From Bacteroidales bacterium (GTDB lineage: Bacteria; Bacteroidota; Bacteroidia; Bacteroidales; P3), in assembly GCA_031260565.1 (NCBI GenBank), contig JAISLH010000084.1, positions 1-38,311 on the forward strand: DNA of 38,311 bases, read 5' to 3'. Below the pieces are notes generated by a model that was not told the DNA's origin, made no database searches, and saw only the letters and a list, made by a program, of their open reading frames with translations. The translations under genes and the position numbers were made by a program. Shown here one piece after another: positions 9,445 through 19,320 of this stretch. The number at the start of each line of letters is the position of its first letter. The stretch's first letter is position 1.

Positions 9445-9668
9445 CATAATTTCATATAAAATCAACAAAATCAGTGAAAAATCAGAATAAATCAGGCGAA
9501 AAATGTTACAAATTTCCGTTACAGCGTTTTGATTTCTCTTATCAAAGACTTTGTTTTTTAGAGAAATACTTTCATAAAATATGTCGTATTGCTGCGTAAT
9601 GCTGGAGACGTATAGAAATGTAAATATAGGAGATAAAACATAAAACATACAAAATTGCAGCAGCAAAA

Positions 9669-9698
9669 TTGCCAGTTTGGAAAAAAGTTGTACCTTTG
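9669..9698 (+). promoter_or_regulatory. Promoter of tRNA-Arg (TTG-N19-TACCTTTG)
   Basis: TTG at 9669-9671 is followed after 19 bases by TACCTTTG at 9691-9698, a full Bacteroidota consensus promoter. It lies 14 bases before the mature tRNA. Confidence 0.75.
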
Positions 9699-9712
9699 CA
9701 AACTCAAACGGA

Positions 9713-9786
9713 GGCCTCGTGGCTCAACTGAATAGAGCATCTGACTACGGATCAGAAGGTTGTGGGTTTGAATCCCGCCGAGGTCA
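9713..9786 (+). tRNA. tRNA-Arg (anticodon ACG)
   Basis: A full cloverleaf folds over 74 bases. The acceptor stem is GGCCTCG with CGAGGTC (one G-U pair), the D stem GCTC/GAGC, the anticodon stem TCTGA/TCAGA with loop CTACGGA, and the T stem GTGGG/CCCGC with TTTGAAT loop. The anticodon ACG reads CGN arginine codons after A34 deamination. CCA is not encoded. Confidence 0.97.
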
Positions 9787-9794
9787 CATAAACA

Positions 9795-9833
9795 AAAAAG
9801 AACTTGCAACATCAATGCTGCAAGTTCTTTTTC
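9795..9833. terminator. Bidirectional terminator between tRNA-Arg and the 9854 lipoprotein
   Basis: A perfect stem AAAGAACTTGCA / TGCAAGTTCTTT has A-runs on its left and T-runs on its right. It therefore reads as hairpin plus U-tract on both strands, serving the tRNA (+) and the converging lipoprotein gene (-). Confidence 0.85.
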
Positions 9834-9853
9834 TTTTAACAAAGTCGTTTCTT

Positions 9854-10114
9854 TTACTTTTCCTTACAAGTAGTTTCAATCATAGTTTCAGGAAATATAG
9901 GACGATTAACAATAGAGTCTAACGCCGCACCAACCTTTCCTTCTTTATTGGTACAATCGTCTTCATATACATCATTGACAACGATGGTATATGAAAACAC
10001 ATCATTTGGTGCATTCATGTCAAATACTTTGATTGTACATTCGCAATCAATTTTACTGCAAGAAGCAAGCAGTATTACACTGCAAACACTTACTAAAAAG
10101 ATTACCTTTTTCAT
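9854..10114 (-). CDS. Small lipoprotein of unknown function
   Basis: The 86-residue product starts MKKVIFLVSVCSVILLASC, a clear lipoprotein signal with the lipobox LASC. The mature part is about 68 residues, contains several cysteines (CECTI, DDCTNKEG, ETTCKEK) and no motif I recognise. It follows the rocD terminator on the same strand, and I see no good -7 box directly before it. It ends at the bidirectional terminator shared with tRNA-Arg. The signal peptide and clean stop make it a likely real gene. Confidence 0.75.
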   Translation of the reverse strand: MKKVIFLVSVCSVILLASCSKIDCECTIKVFDMNAPNDVFSYTIVVNDVYEDDCTNKEGKVGAALDSIVNRPIFPETMIETTCKEK

Positions 10115-10160
10115 TTTACTTATAAGTTTAGATATTAAAATTTAACTTGATTGAGGCTAC

Positions 10161-10195
10161 AAAGAGAGTTTATTTTAATTGAATAAACTCTCTTT
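10161..10195 (-). terminator. Terminator downstream of rocD
   Basis: A perfect 14-bp stem AAAGAGAGTTTATT / AATAAACTCTCTTT with a 7-base loop lies 22 bases beyond the rocD stop. The flanking T-run on the minus strand is short, so this may be a mixed terminator and 3'-protecting hairpin. Confidence 0.75.
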
Positions 10196-10216
10196 TGTAT
10201 TATAAAGCCCCTTTTC

Positions 10217-11437
10217 TTATTCAAACGAAAGTATCGCCTGTTTAATCAATTCTATCGCTTCACGCAACTCCGCTTCGGTTATCACCAATGGTGGTGCAAA
10301 ACGAATGATGTGTTTGTGAGTAGGTTTTGCTAAAATGCCCAAATCACGCATCTTTAAGCACACATCCCATGCCTCTTTGCCATTCTTCGGACGTATAACG
10401 ATTGCATTCAACAATCCCTTACCACGTACCAACTCTATCATTTCACTCTTCACGCCTGCAATCTCATCTCTGAATATTTTGCCTAAGTATTCCGCCTTTT
10501 CTGCTAATTTCTCATCCTTCACAACGTCCAAAGCAGCAATAGCTACCTTACCAGCAAGACAAAAACCACCAAAAGTAGAGCCGTGTTCGCCAGGTCCAAT
10601 AGTCAGCATCACCTCATCGTCAGCCAAAACGGCAGAAATAGGAATAACACCTCCCGAAAGAGCCTTCCCTAATATCAAGACATCAGGACGGACGCCTTCA
10701 TGGTCACAAGCCAATAGCTTTCCCGTACGAGCAATGCCTGTCTGAACTTCATCAGCTATGAAAAGAACATTATGCTTCTTGCAAATATCATAGCAAGTCT
10801 TCAAATACCCCTCATCAGGGACAAAAACACCTGCTTCACCCTGTATTGGCTCAACAAGAAAGGCTGCTACCCTATCACCACATTGAGCAAGAACTTTCTC
10901 CAAAGCCGCTGTATCATTATAAGGTATCTTCACAAAGCCTGGAGTGAAAGGTCCATATTGTCCATAGCTTTCAGGGTCATTGGACATTGAAACGATAGAG
11001 ATTGTACGACCATGGAAGTTACCTTCGCAGCAAACGATTATCGCCTCATCTTCAGCAATACCTTTCACTCTGTAACCCCAACGCCGAGCCAACTTCAAAG
11101 CCGTTTCATCAGCTTCTGCTCCTGTATTCATTGGCAACACCTTATCGTAACCAAAATACTCCGTTACATACTTCTCATAAGGTCCAAGCGTATCATTATA
11201 GAATGCTCTTGAAGTGAGAGTCAGCGTTTGAGCTTGGTCGCAGAGAGCCTTTACTATTTTGGGATGGCAGTGTCCTTGATTGACAGCCGAGTAAGCAGAA
11301 AGGAAGTCAAAATAACGTTTCCCCTCTACGTCCCAAACATAAGCTCCTTCACCCTTTGCTAAAACTACTGGCAACGGGTGGTAGTTGTGAGCACCATAAT
11401 GATGCTCCATTTCCATTAACTGTTCTGATTTTGTCAT
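10217..11437 (-). CDS. rocD: Ornithine--oxo-acid aminotransferase
   Basis: This PLP enzyme moves the delta-amino group of ornithine to 2-oxoglutarate, giving glutamate semialdehyde (arginine/proline metabolism). The 406 residues show the class III aminotransferase signatures: [24 protein letters not shown], the cofactor-contacting [11 protein letters not shown], and the PLP lysine in [10 protein letters not shown] place the start at 11437 ([15 protein letters not shown]), not at the upstream ATG at 11503, because a TACCTTTG -7 box at 11472-11479 would put the transcript start inside the longer frame. The nearest alternative is another class III aminotransferase such as ArgD. Confidence 0.93.
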   Translation of the reverse strand: MTKSEQLMEMEHHYGAHNYHPLPVVLAKGEGAYVWDVEGKRYFDFLSAYSAVNQGHCHPKIVKALCDQAQTLTLTSRAFYNDTLGPYEKYVTEYFGYDKVLPMNTGAEADETALKLARRWGYRVKGIAEDEAIIVCCEGNFHGRTISIVSMSNDPESYGQYGPFTPGFVKIPYNDTAALEKVLAQCGDRVAAFLVEPIQGEAGVFVPDEGYLKTCYDICKKHNVLFIADEVQTGIARTGKLLACDHEGVRPDVLILGKALSGGVIPISAVLADDEVMLTIGPGEHGSTFGGFCLAGKVAIAALDVVKDEKLAEKAEYLGKIFRDEIAGVKSEMIELVRGKGLLNAIVIRPKNGKEAWDVCLKMRDLGILAKPTHKHIIRFAPPLVITEAELREAIELIKQAILSFE

Positions 11438-11471
11438 ATTTAGATATGTTTTTTGTTTGATTTTACGAGGG

Positions 11472-11479
11472 CAAAGGTA
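11472..11479 (-). promoter_or_regulatory. -7 box (TACCTTTG) for rocD
   Basis: Perfect TAnnTTTG on the minus strand, 35 bases before the chosen rocD start; it decides against the longer reading frame. Confidence 0.7.
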
Positions 11480-11583
11480 CGATTTTTTTTGCACAACAGG
11501 CAAAATAACCTTCGTTAGGTTAAACTTACTCCATTTTCTATCTGAAAGGATGGATTTGACGTTGAATTTAAAGGATGGCTATC

Positions 11584-13068
11584 CTACTTTATCATCTTCA
11601 AAATATCATCTGCATATTCCCGTGTGTTGAAAAGACGCGGTATCTTGTACTGTCCGCCAAGTCGGTTCTTGCTTTTGAGCCACGAATAAAAGGTATGCCG
11701 AGGGAGCTTTTGCACCATAGGAAATTTCAACACCATATCCTTATAACGCTTAGCCTCATAATCACTATTGACAGCTTGCAGAGTGGCGTCAAGTACCTCA
11801 ACGAAGAGCTGCATATCTGATGGCTCTTTCTCAAACTCTATTAACCATTGGTGGCAATAATAATCGGCAAAAACAGGAGCTGCTGTGTATTCACCAATGA
11901 TAGCATCGGTAGCTTTGCAAGCCGCTTCAAGAGCCTTTGTTGCATTATCCACGATAACTTCCTCTCCACAAGCGTTGATGAAGTGCTTAGTACGTCCAGT
12001 GATTTTAAACCTGTAAGGCGTGGTATGAGTAAAGGTGATTGTGTCTCCTATTTTATAACGCCATAAACCCGCATTGGTGGAAATCAACATCACATAGTTT
12101 ATCCCCTCTTTGACCTTTGAGAGATTTATTACCTTTTCCTGCTCATCGTCAGCAGCAATAAATTCATAGTATATCCCATAATCTAACAGCAATAACAAAC
12201 TATCGTCATCTCTTCTGTCCTGCAAACCAAAGAAACCTTCCGAAGCGTTGTATGTTTCCATATAATTGATTGGCTTTCCAACAATCGCATCAAACTGTGC
12301 CCTGTAAGGAACAAAGCTTACCCCACCATGAAAATACACCTCCAAGTTCTGCCATACTTCTGCTATCGTTGCCTTCCTGTTATATTCCAAAACGTGCTTC
12401 AAAAGTACCATCATCCACGAAGGAACGCCTGAAAGACTCGCCACATTCGCAGCAGAAACCGATTCCACCATAAGTTTCAGCTTCTCCTCCCACTCAGACA
12501 TCAGAGCAATATCCTTTCTTGGTATGCGGAGTATTTCAGCCCAGAGAGGCAAATTATCAATAATGATTGCCGAAACATCACCACAAAATATATCATCATT
12601 CAAATCATTCTCCTGACGACTGCCTCCAAGTGCCACATTCTTTCCATCAAAGAGCTTACTCTCAGGATAATTGTTACAATACAAAGCAAGCATATCCTTA
12701 CCTCCCTTATAGTGGCTGTCGGTCAAAGCCTCCTCACTCACAGGTATGAATTTAGACTTGGTACTCGTTGTTCCGGATGACTTGGAGAAACATTTGATTT
12801 GTGAAGACCAAAGAACATTGTTTTCGCCTGCTCTTATGCGGTTGAAAAATGGCAAAAGGGCTTCATAATCGTTTATAGGAACACGCTCATTGAATGTTTC
12901 CCAGTCCTTAATTGAAGCATAATCATAGAACTTACCCCATATCGTTGCCTTAGATTCGTCAATCAGATAGCTGAAGACCTGTTGCTGCACATCAAGAGGA
13001 TTAGACATAAAATTCTCTATTTGAGGTATCCTTTTGGATATTACTTTTTGGATTAAGGAATTTATCAT
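11584..13068 (-). CDS. GH3-family (auxin-responsive promoter family) protein
   Basis: The 494-residue protein belongs to the GH3 family of acyl-adenylate-forming enzymes, known in plants for coupling amino acids to auxin or jasmonate. The ATP-binding loop is SSGTTSTKSKFIPVS (about 95-109). YNASEGFFG near residue 270 is the adenylation motif, and KITGRTKHFINACGEEV near 355 is the hinge before the C-terminal cap. Bacterial members are common in Bacteroidota but their substrates are unknown. The start is supported by a TACCTTTG box 32 bases upstream. It is transcribed alone. Confidence 0.88.
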   Translation of the reverse strand: MINSLIQKVISKRIPQIENFMSNPLDVQQQVFSYLIDESKATIWGKFYDYASIKDWETFNERVPINDYEALLPFFNRIRAGENNVLWSSQIKCFSKSSGTTSTKSKFIPVSEEALTDSHYKGGKDMLALYCNNYPESKLFDGKNVALGGSRQENDLNDDIFCGDVSAIIIDNLPLWAEILRIPRKDIALMSEWEEKLKLMVESVSAANVASLSGVPSWMMVLLKHVLEYNRKATIAEVWQNLEVYFHGGVSFVPYRAQFDAIVGKPINYMETYNASEGFFGLQDRRDDDSLLLLLDYGIYYEFIAADDEQEKVINLSKVKEGINYVMLISTNAGLWRYKIGDTITFTHTTPYRFKITGRTKHFINACGEEVIVDNATKALEAACKATDAIIGEYTAAPVFADYYCHQWLIEFEKEPSDMQLFVEVLDATLQAVNSDYEAKRYKDMVLKFPMVQKLPRHTFYSWLKSKNRLGGQYKIPRLFNTREYADDILKMIK

Positions 13069-13099
13069 TGGGGTTACAAATTACAAATTTACGAACTGG

Positions 13100-13107
13100 C
13101 AAAGGTA
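13100..13107 (-). promoter_or_regulatory. -7 box (TACCTTTG) for the GH3-family gene
   Basis: Perfect TAnnTTTG on the minus strand with a TTG about 16 bases further upstream. Confidence 0.65.
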
Positions 13108-13225
13108 ATAAAATTTTACGTAACAATATTTCAATAACGTAATATGCAGTCTTGCAATGATAAGAGCCTGTATTGTCGCTCCCAAAGTTGATAACGCTTC
13201 GCCCTTGCTTTGTTTTAACTCAGCG

Positions 13226-13515
13226 AAACAGCGTTATAATTCACTCAAACAGCGTTTAAAGTTGCGGAAACAGCGTTTAAAATTATGGAAACAAAGTTTG
13301 AGTTTAATAAGATGTACATCTTATTTTCAGAAGACGTACATCTTATTTTATTTTGATGTACATCTTATTTTCGTTTGATGTACATCTTATTTATTTTTGA
13401 TGTACATCTTATTAAAATTTAATGTACGTTAAAATAAATTAAAACACTGCTTCCATAATTTTAAACGCTGTTTCCGCAACTTTAAACACTGCTTGAGTAA
13501 GTTATAATCAAGTTT
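13226..13515. repeat. Composite inverted repeat: AAACAGCGTTT arms around a 22-bp GATGTACATC array
   Basis: The left arm is four 21-bp units (13226, 13247, 13268, 13289) with core AAACAGCGTTT. The centre has five 22-bp units (13311, 13333, 13355, 13377, 13399) with the 10-bp palindrome GATGTACATC (GACGTACATC in unit 2), plus a decayed sixth at 13421. The right arm (about 13441-13515) is close to the reverse complement of the left arm, including its spacers. The whole could fold into a hairpin with a stem of about 70 bp. It fills the divergent gap between the GH3 gene and the T9SS cargo gene. The gap 13108-13225 shows nothing else. Confidence 0.92.
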
Positions 13516-13577
13516 AAATTTCACCAAGCAAACAATAAATTTTGCAAAACAGCGTTTTAGTACAAATTAAACAGCGT

Positions 13578-15494
13578 ATGAATGTATTGAAATCTCTTTC
13601 TGTGGCAGTTATCCTTTGTAGCGTTAGCACATTTGCCTGTGCTCAGTTTGTCGTAACACCAGCCGCACAAAGCCCTTTACCAAAAGCAATCGCCAAAGCA
13701 AAGAGCAACGTCAAGATAACTTTACCCTTCATTGACGATTTTTCGGATTACGAAGGCTATCCAAAGGACGCATTATGGGAAACGGCAGGTGGCGTCTTTG
13801 TTAATGCAAACTATGGCGTCAATCCACCAACTCTGGGCGTTGCAACCTTAGATGCGATAAATAATATGGGACTCCTGTATGACGAAGCAAACATCACAAC
13901 TTTTAATGCCGACACCCTGACGTCCAAAAGCATAAGGCTTGATTCTGTATTCTTGCCTAATGCCCGCAAAATAGGCGTTGAGGACTCTGTTTATTTATCT
14001 TTCTACGTCCAACCGGGAGGAGGCTACGGGCAAATGTGGGAACGGCTCGGCACTACGCCATCCAAGAACGATTCTATCTTATTGGAGTTCTACGACAGCA
14101 ACAATGACAGCTGGGAATGGGCGTGGCAGATGAATGGAATGTCGCTTGACTCGCTTTATGCAGCCGACAGCGTATTTTTTCGTTATGTTCTGATTCCTGT
14201 AACAGACGAGCGGTACTTTAATTCAGACTTCCGCTTTCGCTTTCGTAACTTTGCAACGCTGGAACAAAGCACTAATGCCGCCTTTATGAGTAATTGCGAC
14301 CAGTGGAACATTGATTACGTCTATCTAAACGCCAATCGGTCGCTGTCAGACAGCACAAGACGGGATTTAGCCTTTGTTTCCAAAGCCGTTTCGTTGCTTA
14401 AAGACTATCAATCTATGCCTTCCCGCCAGTTTAGACAGGATGCAGTAGCGGCTTCCCTGCAAACAACGATAACCAATCTTGACAGCGTTGAATCGGGTAG
14501 CCATTATATGTATTTTGTTCTTGACAATAATGGTGTGCAAACATACGCTTATGACGGCGGATTTGAGAATATCAGCCCTTTTATAGCCACTCACCAGTAC
14601 CAAACTTACAATCCACATGCCAATCCACCAGTTCCAAACACTGCTTTTGCTGATTTGGACACGAGTAACTGGGCTTCCTACTCCGTAATTCATACAATAA
14701 AGCCGGGCGTTGGGCAAGACAGCCGACCGGAAAATGATACCATAAAATTTATACAGCGTTTTGAGGATTTCTTTGCTTATGATGACGGGTCGGCTGAGCA
14801 GGGTATTGGCGTGGAAGCAAGCCCTAACTCCCATTTTGCAGTCTCTTATGCTCTCAATGTGTCGGATACGCTCACGGCAGTAGATATTTACTTCAATTCT
14901 ACTTATCATAACGCTAACCAAAAGCCGTTTTACATCTGTGTTTGGAACGATGAGGGCAACCTTCCCAAAGAAGTAATCTATCGTTCTGAACAACTGACGC
15001 CTCAAACCGAAGGACTAAATAATTTTAATCGTTATCTGTTGAGCCAGCCTTTGATATTAAGCGGACGATTTTATGTTAGCGTGCAGTCAAAGACTGGTGC
15101 GTTTCTCAGTATTGGCTTTGACCAGAACCACGATGCAAGTTCAAAGATATTAGCCTTTGTTAGCAATCAGTGGGAGCAATGTTTTGTTAAGGGAGCTGCT
15201 ATGATACGTCCGTATTTTGGTCATCAGGCGACCGTAGGCTTGACTTCCACAGAGCAGAACACCGACAGCTACCGAATATATCCTAATCCTGCTACTCATT
15301 ATCTTAATATTGAATCGGTAAAAGAAAACCCTACCGATGAGATAGGGCTCTTTAACGTTATGGGACGTAAGGTTTATGGGGCTAAATTTAGCAATCAGAT
15401 AGATGTTTCGGGCTTTCCAAATGGCGTTTATATTCTAACAATACGCAACAACGCCAATCAGGTTTCACAACATAAGGTAATCATAAGTCATTAA
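13578..15494 (+). CDS. Secreted protein with T9SS type A sorting domain
   Basis: The 638-residue product starts MNVLKSLSVAVILCSVSTFACA, a classical signal peptide. An ATG 36 bases upstream would add residues that spoil it. The body is rich in Asp, Ser and aromatic residues with no catalytic motif I recognise. The last 80 residues carry the type IX secretion C-terminal sorting domain: RIYPNPATHYLNIE, GLFNVMGRKVYG, and PNGVYILTI. It is therefore exported through the outer membrane and probably surface-anchored or released. It faces porQ, encoding a T9SS component, on the opposite strand. The start codon lies inside an AAACAGCGT repeat unit. Confidence 0.88.
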   Translation: MNVLKSLSVAVILCSVSTFACAQFVVTPAAQSPLPKAIAKAKSNVKITLPFIDDFSDYEGYPKDALWETAGGVFVNANYGVNPPTLGVATLDAINNMGLLYDEANITTFNADTLTSKSIRLDSVFLPNARKIGVEDSVYLSFYVQPGGGYGQMWERLGTTPSKNDSILLEFYDSNNDSWEWAWQMNGMSLDSLYAADSVFFRYVLIPVTDERYFNSDFRFRFRNFATLEQSTNAAFMSNCDQWNIDYVYLNANRSLSDSTRRDLAFVSKAVSLLKDYQSMPSRQFRQDAVAASLQTTITNLDSVESGSHYMYFVLDNNGVQTYAYDGGFENISPFIATHQYQTYNPHANPPVPNTAFADLDTSNWASYSVIHTIKPGVGQDSRPENDTIKFIQRFEDFFAYDDGSAEQGIGVEASPNSHFAVSYALNVSDTLTAVDIYFNSTYHNANQKPFYICVWNDEGNLPKEVIYRSEQLTPQTEGLNNFNRYLLSQPLILSGRFYVSVQSKTGAFLSIGFDQNHDASSKILAFVSNQWEQCFVKGAAMIRPYFGHQATVGLTSTEQNTDSYRIYPNPATHYLNIESVKENPTDEIGLFNVMGRKVYGAKFSNQIDVSGFPNGVYILTIRNNANQVSQHKVIISH

Positions 15495-15520
15495 GCCGTT
15501 TCAGGCAGCCAAAACAGGCG

Positions 15521-16552
15521 TTAAATTTTTGCAGACAGCGTTATGTAGTTTGGAGAGCCGTAAATATGGTATTCATTTCTTGCATAGCTCAACGTGAAAC
15601 GCTTGATATTTACGCTAAAACCATAGGAAAACCCTGCTAAAGAGAAGGCATCGGCAACCGACATCTCACGATTGCGTCTCCAAGAGTAACCTACAGATAT
15701 GTCAAAGTACTTTGAAGGCTTAAAACTTACGCCTACAAGCAAATGTCTGAAAGCATTATCCAATCCATCTAAAAAAGCGCTGTTGCCATCACTCATATTG
15801 CCGTCCATATCCATCGTTTGCTGCTCATTAAGAGGGTCTTCGTACATCAAATCCCAACGATTGAGGGAGGTTAATGAGGCATATAAAATGAGCGGAGCGT
15901 GTTGGAGTTTCTTACTTGCGTTGATTGAAATATCAAAAGGAAGAGTCTCCGCTTTAGAATTAAGTTTCTTTAACTGCGAACCAAAATTGCGTAGCATAAA
16001 TGTTGCTCCCCAGCTGCGGTTTGTTCCGATGTATGAAGCGGCTACGTCAAAGGCAAGGGCGAAGGCTGAATACGATTCGTACTGAGAAACGATTGGTTTA
16101 GCGGTTGCTCCAATAAATACATTTTCATCTAATTGCCGTCCCCACGATATTTGAAATATGTAGTCAGAAACAACGAATTTTCCGTTAATATCTCCATTCG
16201 CTTCTGTGGCTGTAAAATTGCCATAATCCAAGTATTGCAAGCCGAAGCCGAATGAGCCTAATGTCTTAAAAGTGTGGCTGTATGCGGCACTATATTGGTT
16301 AATTCCTACGAAAATATCGGTGTATGTTAGCGCGAAGTCATTATCCACTCTGTCGGACAGCAGACTTGGGTTGCTCATTGCAACATTCACGTCATTGCTA
16401 TAGCTGGCGACAAAATCCATACCTAATGCGGCGAGTTTGGCATTGGAGTTGAAGTCGTTGAGAAAGCTGTACATTGCACTGCCTCCTTTTTGTGCCACAA
16501 CATTAAGGCTTAATATTGTAAGCGTTACAACAAAAAAACATTTTTTAAGCAT
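15521..16552 (-). CDS. porQ: Type IX secretion system protein PorQ
   Basis: PorQ is an outer-membrane beta-barrel of the type IX secretion attachment machinery. The 343 residues have a signal peptide (MLKKCFFVVTLTILSLNVVAQ), then the family-typical start with KLAALGMDFVASYSNDVNVAMSNPSLL. Alternating amphipathic strands of a FadL/PorV-like barrel follow to the C-terminus. Its gene converges on the T9SS cargo gene with only 26 bases between the stops. A possible but imperfect -7 box lies near 16585-16595 on the minus strand. Confidence 0.85.
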   Translation of the reverse strand: MLKKCFFVVTLTILSLNVVAQKGGSAMYSFLNDFNSNAKLAALGMDFVASYSNDVNVAMSNPSLLSDRVDNDFALTYTDIFVGINQYSAAYSHTFKTLGSFGFGLQYLDYGNFTATEANGDINGKFVVSDYIFQISWGRQLDENVFIGATAKPIVSQYESYSAFALAFDVAASYIGTNRSWGATFMLRNFGSQLKKLNSKAETLPFDISINASKKLQHAPLILYASLTSLNRWDLMYEDPLNEQQTMDMDGNMSDGNSAFLDGLDNAFRHLLVGVSFKPSKYFDISVGYSWRRNREMSVADAFSLAGFSYGFSVNIKRFTLSYARNEYHIYGSPNYITLSAKI

Positions 16553-16692
16553 AATTTATTTTACTAAAAACAGACATTATAACGCAGAAAGTACGACTTA
16601 TATTATACGAAAGAGGGAAAAAATTTACTTATTTTTGATTTATTGTTCCAATTATCACAAAAAAAACTTCCGTATTGAAGATATAATTTTCT

Positions 16693-16734
16693 AAAGTGGC
16701 GTTTGGTGACGCTGAAGTGGCGTTTTAGGAAATT
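16693..16734. repeat. Two-unit 21-bp array, GGCGTTTCGTGACGCT family (copy B)
   Basis: Two units start at 16693 and 16714. The core at 16698-16713 reads GGCGTTTGGTGACGCT, one base off the other copies. It lies in the divergent gap between porQ and the CWC gene, only 13 bases before the -7 box of the latter. Confidence 0.85.
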
Positions 16735-16747
16735 AAAAGAAAATATG

Positions 16748-16755
16748 TACTTTTG
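16748..16755 (+). promoter_or_regulatory. -7 box (TACTTTTG) for the CWC gene
   Basis: Perfect TAnnTTTG, 38 bases before the ATG at 16794, immediately after repeat copy B. Confidence 0.65.
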
Positions 16756-16793
16756 CAAATCATAACTTTTGAGATTATTATACTGATTAAATT

Positions 16794-16958
16794 ATGCGAA
16801 ACGTTATCTGTCCTAAATGCGGTAAAGAGTTCCAATGCCAACACAGCAAAGAATGTTTTTGTAACAAATATAAGTTAAGCGAAGACACAAAAAAGACACT
16901 GCTCAAACTATATAAGGATTGTTTGTGTGAGCAGTGTCTTAAAACTTATGCTGAATAA
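16794..16958 (+). CDS. Cysteine-rich CWC-family small protein
   Basis: This 54-residue protein has eight cysteines in the pattern CPKCGKEFQC, ECFCNKYKL and DCLCEQCLKTY, which matches the cysteine-rich CWC family (probable metal-binding microproteins of unknown role). It has no signal peptide. It has its own promoter and ends 9 bases before the atpC stop on the opposite strand. Its 3' half contains a long inverted repeat (16893-16940) that acts as a terminator on the minus strand, so conserved codons and a terminator share the same bases. Confidence 0.85.
   Translation: MRNVICPKCGKEFQCQHSKECFCNKYKLSEDTKKTLLKLYKDCLCEQCLKTYAE
16889..16940 (-). terminator. Terminator of atpD-atpC, embedded in the CWC gene
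   Basis: On the minus strand a 13-bp perfect stem AAGACACTGCTCA / TGAGCAGTGTCTT is followed by a run of six T, 28 bases past the atpC stop. It lies entirely inside the CWC coding sequence on the plus strand. Confidence 0.8.
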
Positions 16959-16967
16959 AGTCTTAGT

Positions 16968-17207
16968 TTATCGGGCAAGAATTTGAATCTTATTGTTGGC
17001 AACCTCTATCAAGCCACTGTTAATATCAAAAGCAACAGGTTTGTTGTTCCCATCAATCAATTCTATCTTTCCTTTAGCCAAAACAGATATTAAAGGAGCG
17101 TGGTTTTGCAATATCTCAAAGCTACCGTCAATACCAACAAGTTTTGCCTGTTTTACCTCTCCTTCATAAAGAGTTTTGTCGGGTGTTATAATGTTTATCG
17201 TCATCAT
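16968..17207 (-). CDS. atpC: F-type ATP synthase epsilon subunit
   Basis: Epsilon links the rotor to F1 and regulates ATP hydrolysis. The 79 residues cover only the N-terminal beta-sandwich domain (ITPDKTLYEGEVKQAKLVGIDGS, then LQNHAPLISVLAKGKIEL). The C-terminal helical hairpin is absent, as is usual for Bacteroidota epsilon subunits. It follows atpD after 9 bases and shares its transcript. Confidence 0.93.
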   Translation of the reverse strand: MMTINIITPDKTLYEGEVKQAKLVGIDGSFEILQNHAPLISVLAKGKIELIDGNNKPVAFDINSGLIEVANNKIQILAR

Positions 17208-17216
17208 AGCAGCGTT

Positions 17217-18728
<1,512 letters not shown>

Positions 18729-18768
18729 TTATGCTTTTTAATATAAAAAATCTGTTAAAATGAGGCTG

Positions 18769-18776
18769 CAAAGTTA
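18769..18776 (-). promoter_or_regulatory. -7 box (TAACTTTG) for atpD-atpC
   Basis: Perfect TAnnTTTG on the minus strand, 44 bases before the atpD start. From here to 18962 nothing else is recognisable. Confidence 0.7.
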
Positions 18777-18962
18777 CGTTATTTTGATTTAATACGAAAA
18801 CAAAGTGCGAAAATATTTTTTCTTTGAGCGACCGCAACGCCAAAACGCCGCATTACAGCCTTAACTTCCGACTGGTTTCTCAAAGTTTTGTCATATTCTT
18901 ACACCACAATCGTCATATTATTCCTTTACTTTTACAATCTTTATTAGAAGATATATTCTATC

Positions 18963-19260
18963 AAATCAAAGACTTGTTAATATTAAATCAAAGACTTGTT
19001 CTGTCAAATCAAAGACTTGTTAATACTAAGTTAGAGACTTATCAATGTTAAATCAAAGACTTATTCTATCAAATTAAAGACTTATCAGTATTAAATCAAA
19101 GACTTGTTCTATCAAATCAAAGACTTGTTAATACTAAGTTAGAGACTTATCAATGTTAAATAAAAGATATGTTCTGTCAAATCAAAGACTTGTTAATACT
19201 AAATCAAAGATATGTTCTGTCAAATCAAAGACTTGTTAATACTAAGTTAGAGACTTATTA
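18963..19260. repeat. About 14-unit tandem array, 21-22 bp, AATCAAAGACTTGTT core
   Basis: Units of the form AAATCAAAGACTTGTT plus a short variable tail (alternating TAATACT/TAATATT and CTGTC/CTATC) repeat about 14 times. 21- and 22-base units alternate, and some units are degenerate (AAGTTAGAGACTTATC, ATAAAAGATATGTT). The centre AAGACTT is an odd palindrome. Pairs of neighbouring units look like higher-order repeats of about 43 or 65 bp. The array fills the divergent gap between atpD and the HU-like gene. There are no unique spacers, so this is not a CRISPR array. Confidence 0.93.
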
Positions 19261-19320
19261 TTATAAGAGTTAAGAAATATTGAGCCAGAACACAGACTTA
19301 TTGAGCTATTACTGCATTTT

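Noticed and set aside
13157-13378. 73-codon plus-strand frame (KQRLKLR heptads)
   Set aside because: It is made almost wholly of the AAACAGCGTTT units, shifts out of phase when the 22-bp units begin, and has no promoter. I treat it as repeat, while noting the heptad pattern in the findings.
18963-19260. Possible CRISPR array
   Set aside because: Units are only 21-22 bases and repeat end to end with no unique 30-bp spacers; no cas gene is present in the window.
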